Shown in pieces: positions 62,857-64,000 of a stretch of 64,000 bases of DNA (position 1 is its first letter; each line of letters starts with the position of its first letter). Position numbers and translations under genes: made by a program. Under the pieces are notes generated by a model. The model was not told where the DNA came from and made no database searches. It saw only the letters and a program-made list of their open reading frames with translations. Source of the DNA: Ascidiimonas meishanensis (GTDB lineage: Bacteria; Bacteroidota; Bacteroidia; Flavobacteriales; Flavobacteriaceae); assembly GCF_037782385.1 (NCBI RefSeq), contig NZ_JBBEXD010000001.1, positions 558,001 through 622,000 on the forward strand. The letters run 5' to 3'.

Positions 62857-63731
62857 CAAAAGCGAAAATTGAATTTAAAAAGCAACGGGAAATTGGAGAA
62901 ATTATTACCGATACCTTTGCTTTTATACGTCAAGAATTCAAAAACTATTTTGGAACCATTATAAAAATGGTAGGTCCATATCTGCTAATTGCTATTGCAG
63001 GTATTGGTTGTTATCTATATAGTCTAGGGTCTCTTGTAAACATACAGATGTTAGAGTCTAACTTTTCTGAAACCGATCTCATATTTTTAATCATTGGAGT
63101 TATATTTTTATTAGTTGGAGGAATTGCTACTTACGCATTGTCTTACTCTGTAACTCTTAATTATATTAAATCTTATGAAAATAATAACGGAGTTGTTATA
63201 CAAGAAGAAATACGAAAGGGAGTTAGGGATAGTTTTTGGGGAATTATTGGTTTGGGAGTTTTAGTTTTTATCATGATGTCTGTGGGAATCATGCTATGTT
63301 GTTTTCCCGGCATTTATCTTTGGGTTCCACTAACCTTATCATTTTCTTTATTGGTATTTAGAAATTTATCTGTTACGGATGCTATTTCTGATAGTTTTTC
63401 TCTCATAAAAAATGAATGGTGGATGACCTTTATTACCATGTTTGTAGTTTGGCTTATAATGGCTATTGCTAGCTACGCATTTAGCATGCCTGCTATCATT
63501 TACAGTTGGGTGAAAATGGGGATTTCTGCGGGAGAAGGTGATTTTGCTAATGGCGATTTTTTTATAAAAGACCCGGTTTATATTGCACTCAACCTTGTAT
63601 CTTACTTTTTTCAATATTTTTTAAATTTAGTTACTCTTATTACCTCTGTTCTTATTTATTTTAATTTAAATGAAAAGAAAAATTTTACTGGAACTTTTGA
63701 AAAAATTGATTCTTTAGGAAGTAATTCATAG
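62853..63731 (+). CDS. Polytopic membrane protein of the RDD/SpoIIM cluster
   Basis: The 292-residue protein has about six transmembrane helices (around 35-60, 80-110, 140-175, 205-235 and 255-280). The ATG at 62853 (MTKAKIEFKKQREIG) is coupled to the SpoIIM-like stop; the longer frame runs back through that gene and is not real. It has the composition of DUF4013/DUF975-type membrane proteins, but I do not assign a family with certainty. It sits between the SpoIIM-like gene and the DUF4129-like gene. Confidence 0.75.
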   Translation: MTKAKIEFKKQREIGEIITDTFAFIRQEFKNYFGTIIKMVGPYLLIAIAGIGCYLYSLGSLVNIQMLESNFSETDLIFLIIGVIFLLVGGIATYALSYSVTLNYIKSYENNNGVVIQEEIRKGVRDSFWGIIGLGVLVFIMMSVGIMLCCFPGIYLWVPLTLSFSLLVFRNLSVTDAISDSFSLIKNEWWMTFITMFVVWLIMAIASYAFSMPAIIYSWVKMGISAGEGDFANGDFFIKDPVYIALNLVSYFFQYFLNLVTLITSVLIYFNLNEKKNFTGTFEKIDSLGSNS

Positions 63732-63736
63732 AATTA

Positions 63737-64000
63737 ATGAGAATATTATTTCTTTTTATTTGTTGTTTAACTTGTATAAGTGCCTTGCGAGCTAACTCCT
63801 TACAAATACCCAAGGATAGCAGTGATATTTCATTGATAGAAATTAAAAAAGAGCAGCTAGAGAAATACAAAAACAATCCAGATTACGATTACAACACCAA
63901 AAAAAACCAAGTAACCTGGTGGCAACAATTTAAGAATTGGGTTTTTAATTTGATTATAAAAATCCTTAAATCTCTTTTTAATATTGATATTACTTTTGGA
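63737..64000 (+). CDS. N-terminal part of a membrane protein, DUF4129-like (runs off the window)
   Basis: An open frame starts with ATG at 63737, 5 bases after the previous stop, and continues without a stop to the window end (88 codons). It encodes a signal sequence (MRILFLFICCLTCISALRA) and a polar segment with NPDYDYNTKKNQVTWWQQF, followed by the beginning of a hydrophobic helix. This is the pattern of the DUF4129 proteins that follow SpoIIM-like genes in Bacteroidetes. The family assignment rests mainly on this context. Confidence 0.6.
   Translation, partial: MRILFLFICCLTCISALRANSLQIPKDSSDISLIEIKKEQLEKYKNNPDYDYNTKKNQVTWWQQFKNWVFNLIIKILKSLFNIDITFG

Overview
The window is an ordinary chromosomal segment of a Bacteroidetes bacterium, most likely family Flavobacteriaceae. 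The DNA is AT-rich. Several genes are preceded by the Bacteroidetes -7 promoter element TAnnTTTG, Shine-Dalgarno sequences are weak, and many gene families are typical of this group: DUF3822 beside rsmD, head-GIN proteins, DUF6252-like lipoproteins, a DnaX without its zinc module, and the RDD/SpoIIM cluster. I see no transposon, prophage, CRISPR array, tRNA or 16S/23S rRNA. The genus cannot be fixed from what is visible.

Layout. 41-4.3 kb (minus): a tightly coupled operon with kdsB, a HAD hydrolase, a CAT-fold acetyltransferase and a KdnB-like dehydrogenase, suggesting modified Kdo for lipopolysaccharide; a DUF4126 gene lies upstream. 4.3-10.7 kb: RecD-like helicase, a pilin-like membrane-anchored protein, DUF3822, rsmD, the RNase P RNA gene, dnaX and miaE. 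10.8-13.6 kb: an active/inactive M16 peptidase pair. 13.6-17.8 kb (minus): pdxH-sixA-ppk1-ppx, a polyphosphate operon. 17.9-20.6 kb (minus): pyrR-pyrB-unknown-rnz. 20.8-26.5 kb: rpsA, a LysM gene, cmk and lon.

26.8-29.7 kb: an ECF sigma factor, its probable membrane anti-sigma partner and two exported beta-repeat proteins. 29.8-34.0 kb: the most interesting block. A membrane-anchored aminopropyltransferase, a YgiB-like lipoprotein, a YgiC/glutathionylspermidine-synthetase-like ATP-grasp ligase, a pyruvoyl S-adenosylmethionine decarboxylase and another lipoprotein look like a module that makes a polyamine and ligates it to an unknown acceptor. 34.2-37.0 kb: a lipoprotein, an MFS transporter and an M48 protease. 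37.0-45.0 kb (minus): glgE-mak-glgB-GH31, the GlgE alpha-glucan route, with no trehalose synthase gene in the cluster.

45-50.3 kb: an alpha/beta hydrolase, a collagen-like lipoprotein, two tandem msrB genes (one exported, one cytosolic), lpd, aroQ and an outer-membrane barrel. 51-55.6 kb: xerD translationally coupled to a GH13 glucosidase, then DUF418 and YhhN-family membrane proteins. 55.6-58.3 kb: a type II NADH dehydrogenase-like flavoprotein and a second ECF sigma pair. 58.3-64 kb: a variant PlsC acyltransferase, a NUDIX hydrolase whose start codon overlaps that of a divergent cyclophilin lipoprotein, a TRIC channel, and an RDD/SpoIIM/membrane-protein cluster that runs off the right edge.

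Most functions are assigned from motifs and family knowledge, without database searches. Start codons were moved from the longest open frame where a family-typical ATG, a signal peptide or a promoter position argued for it.
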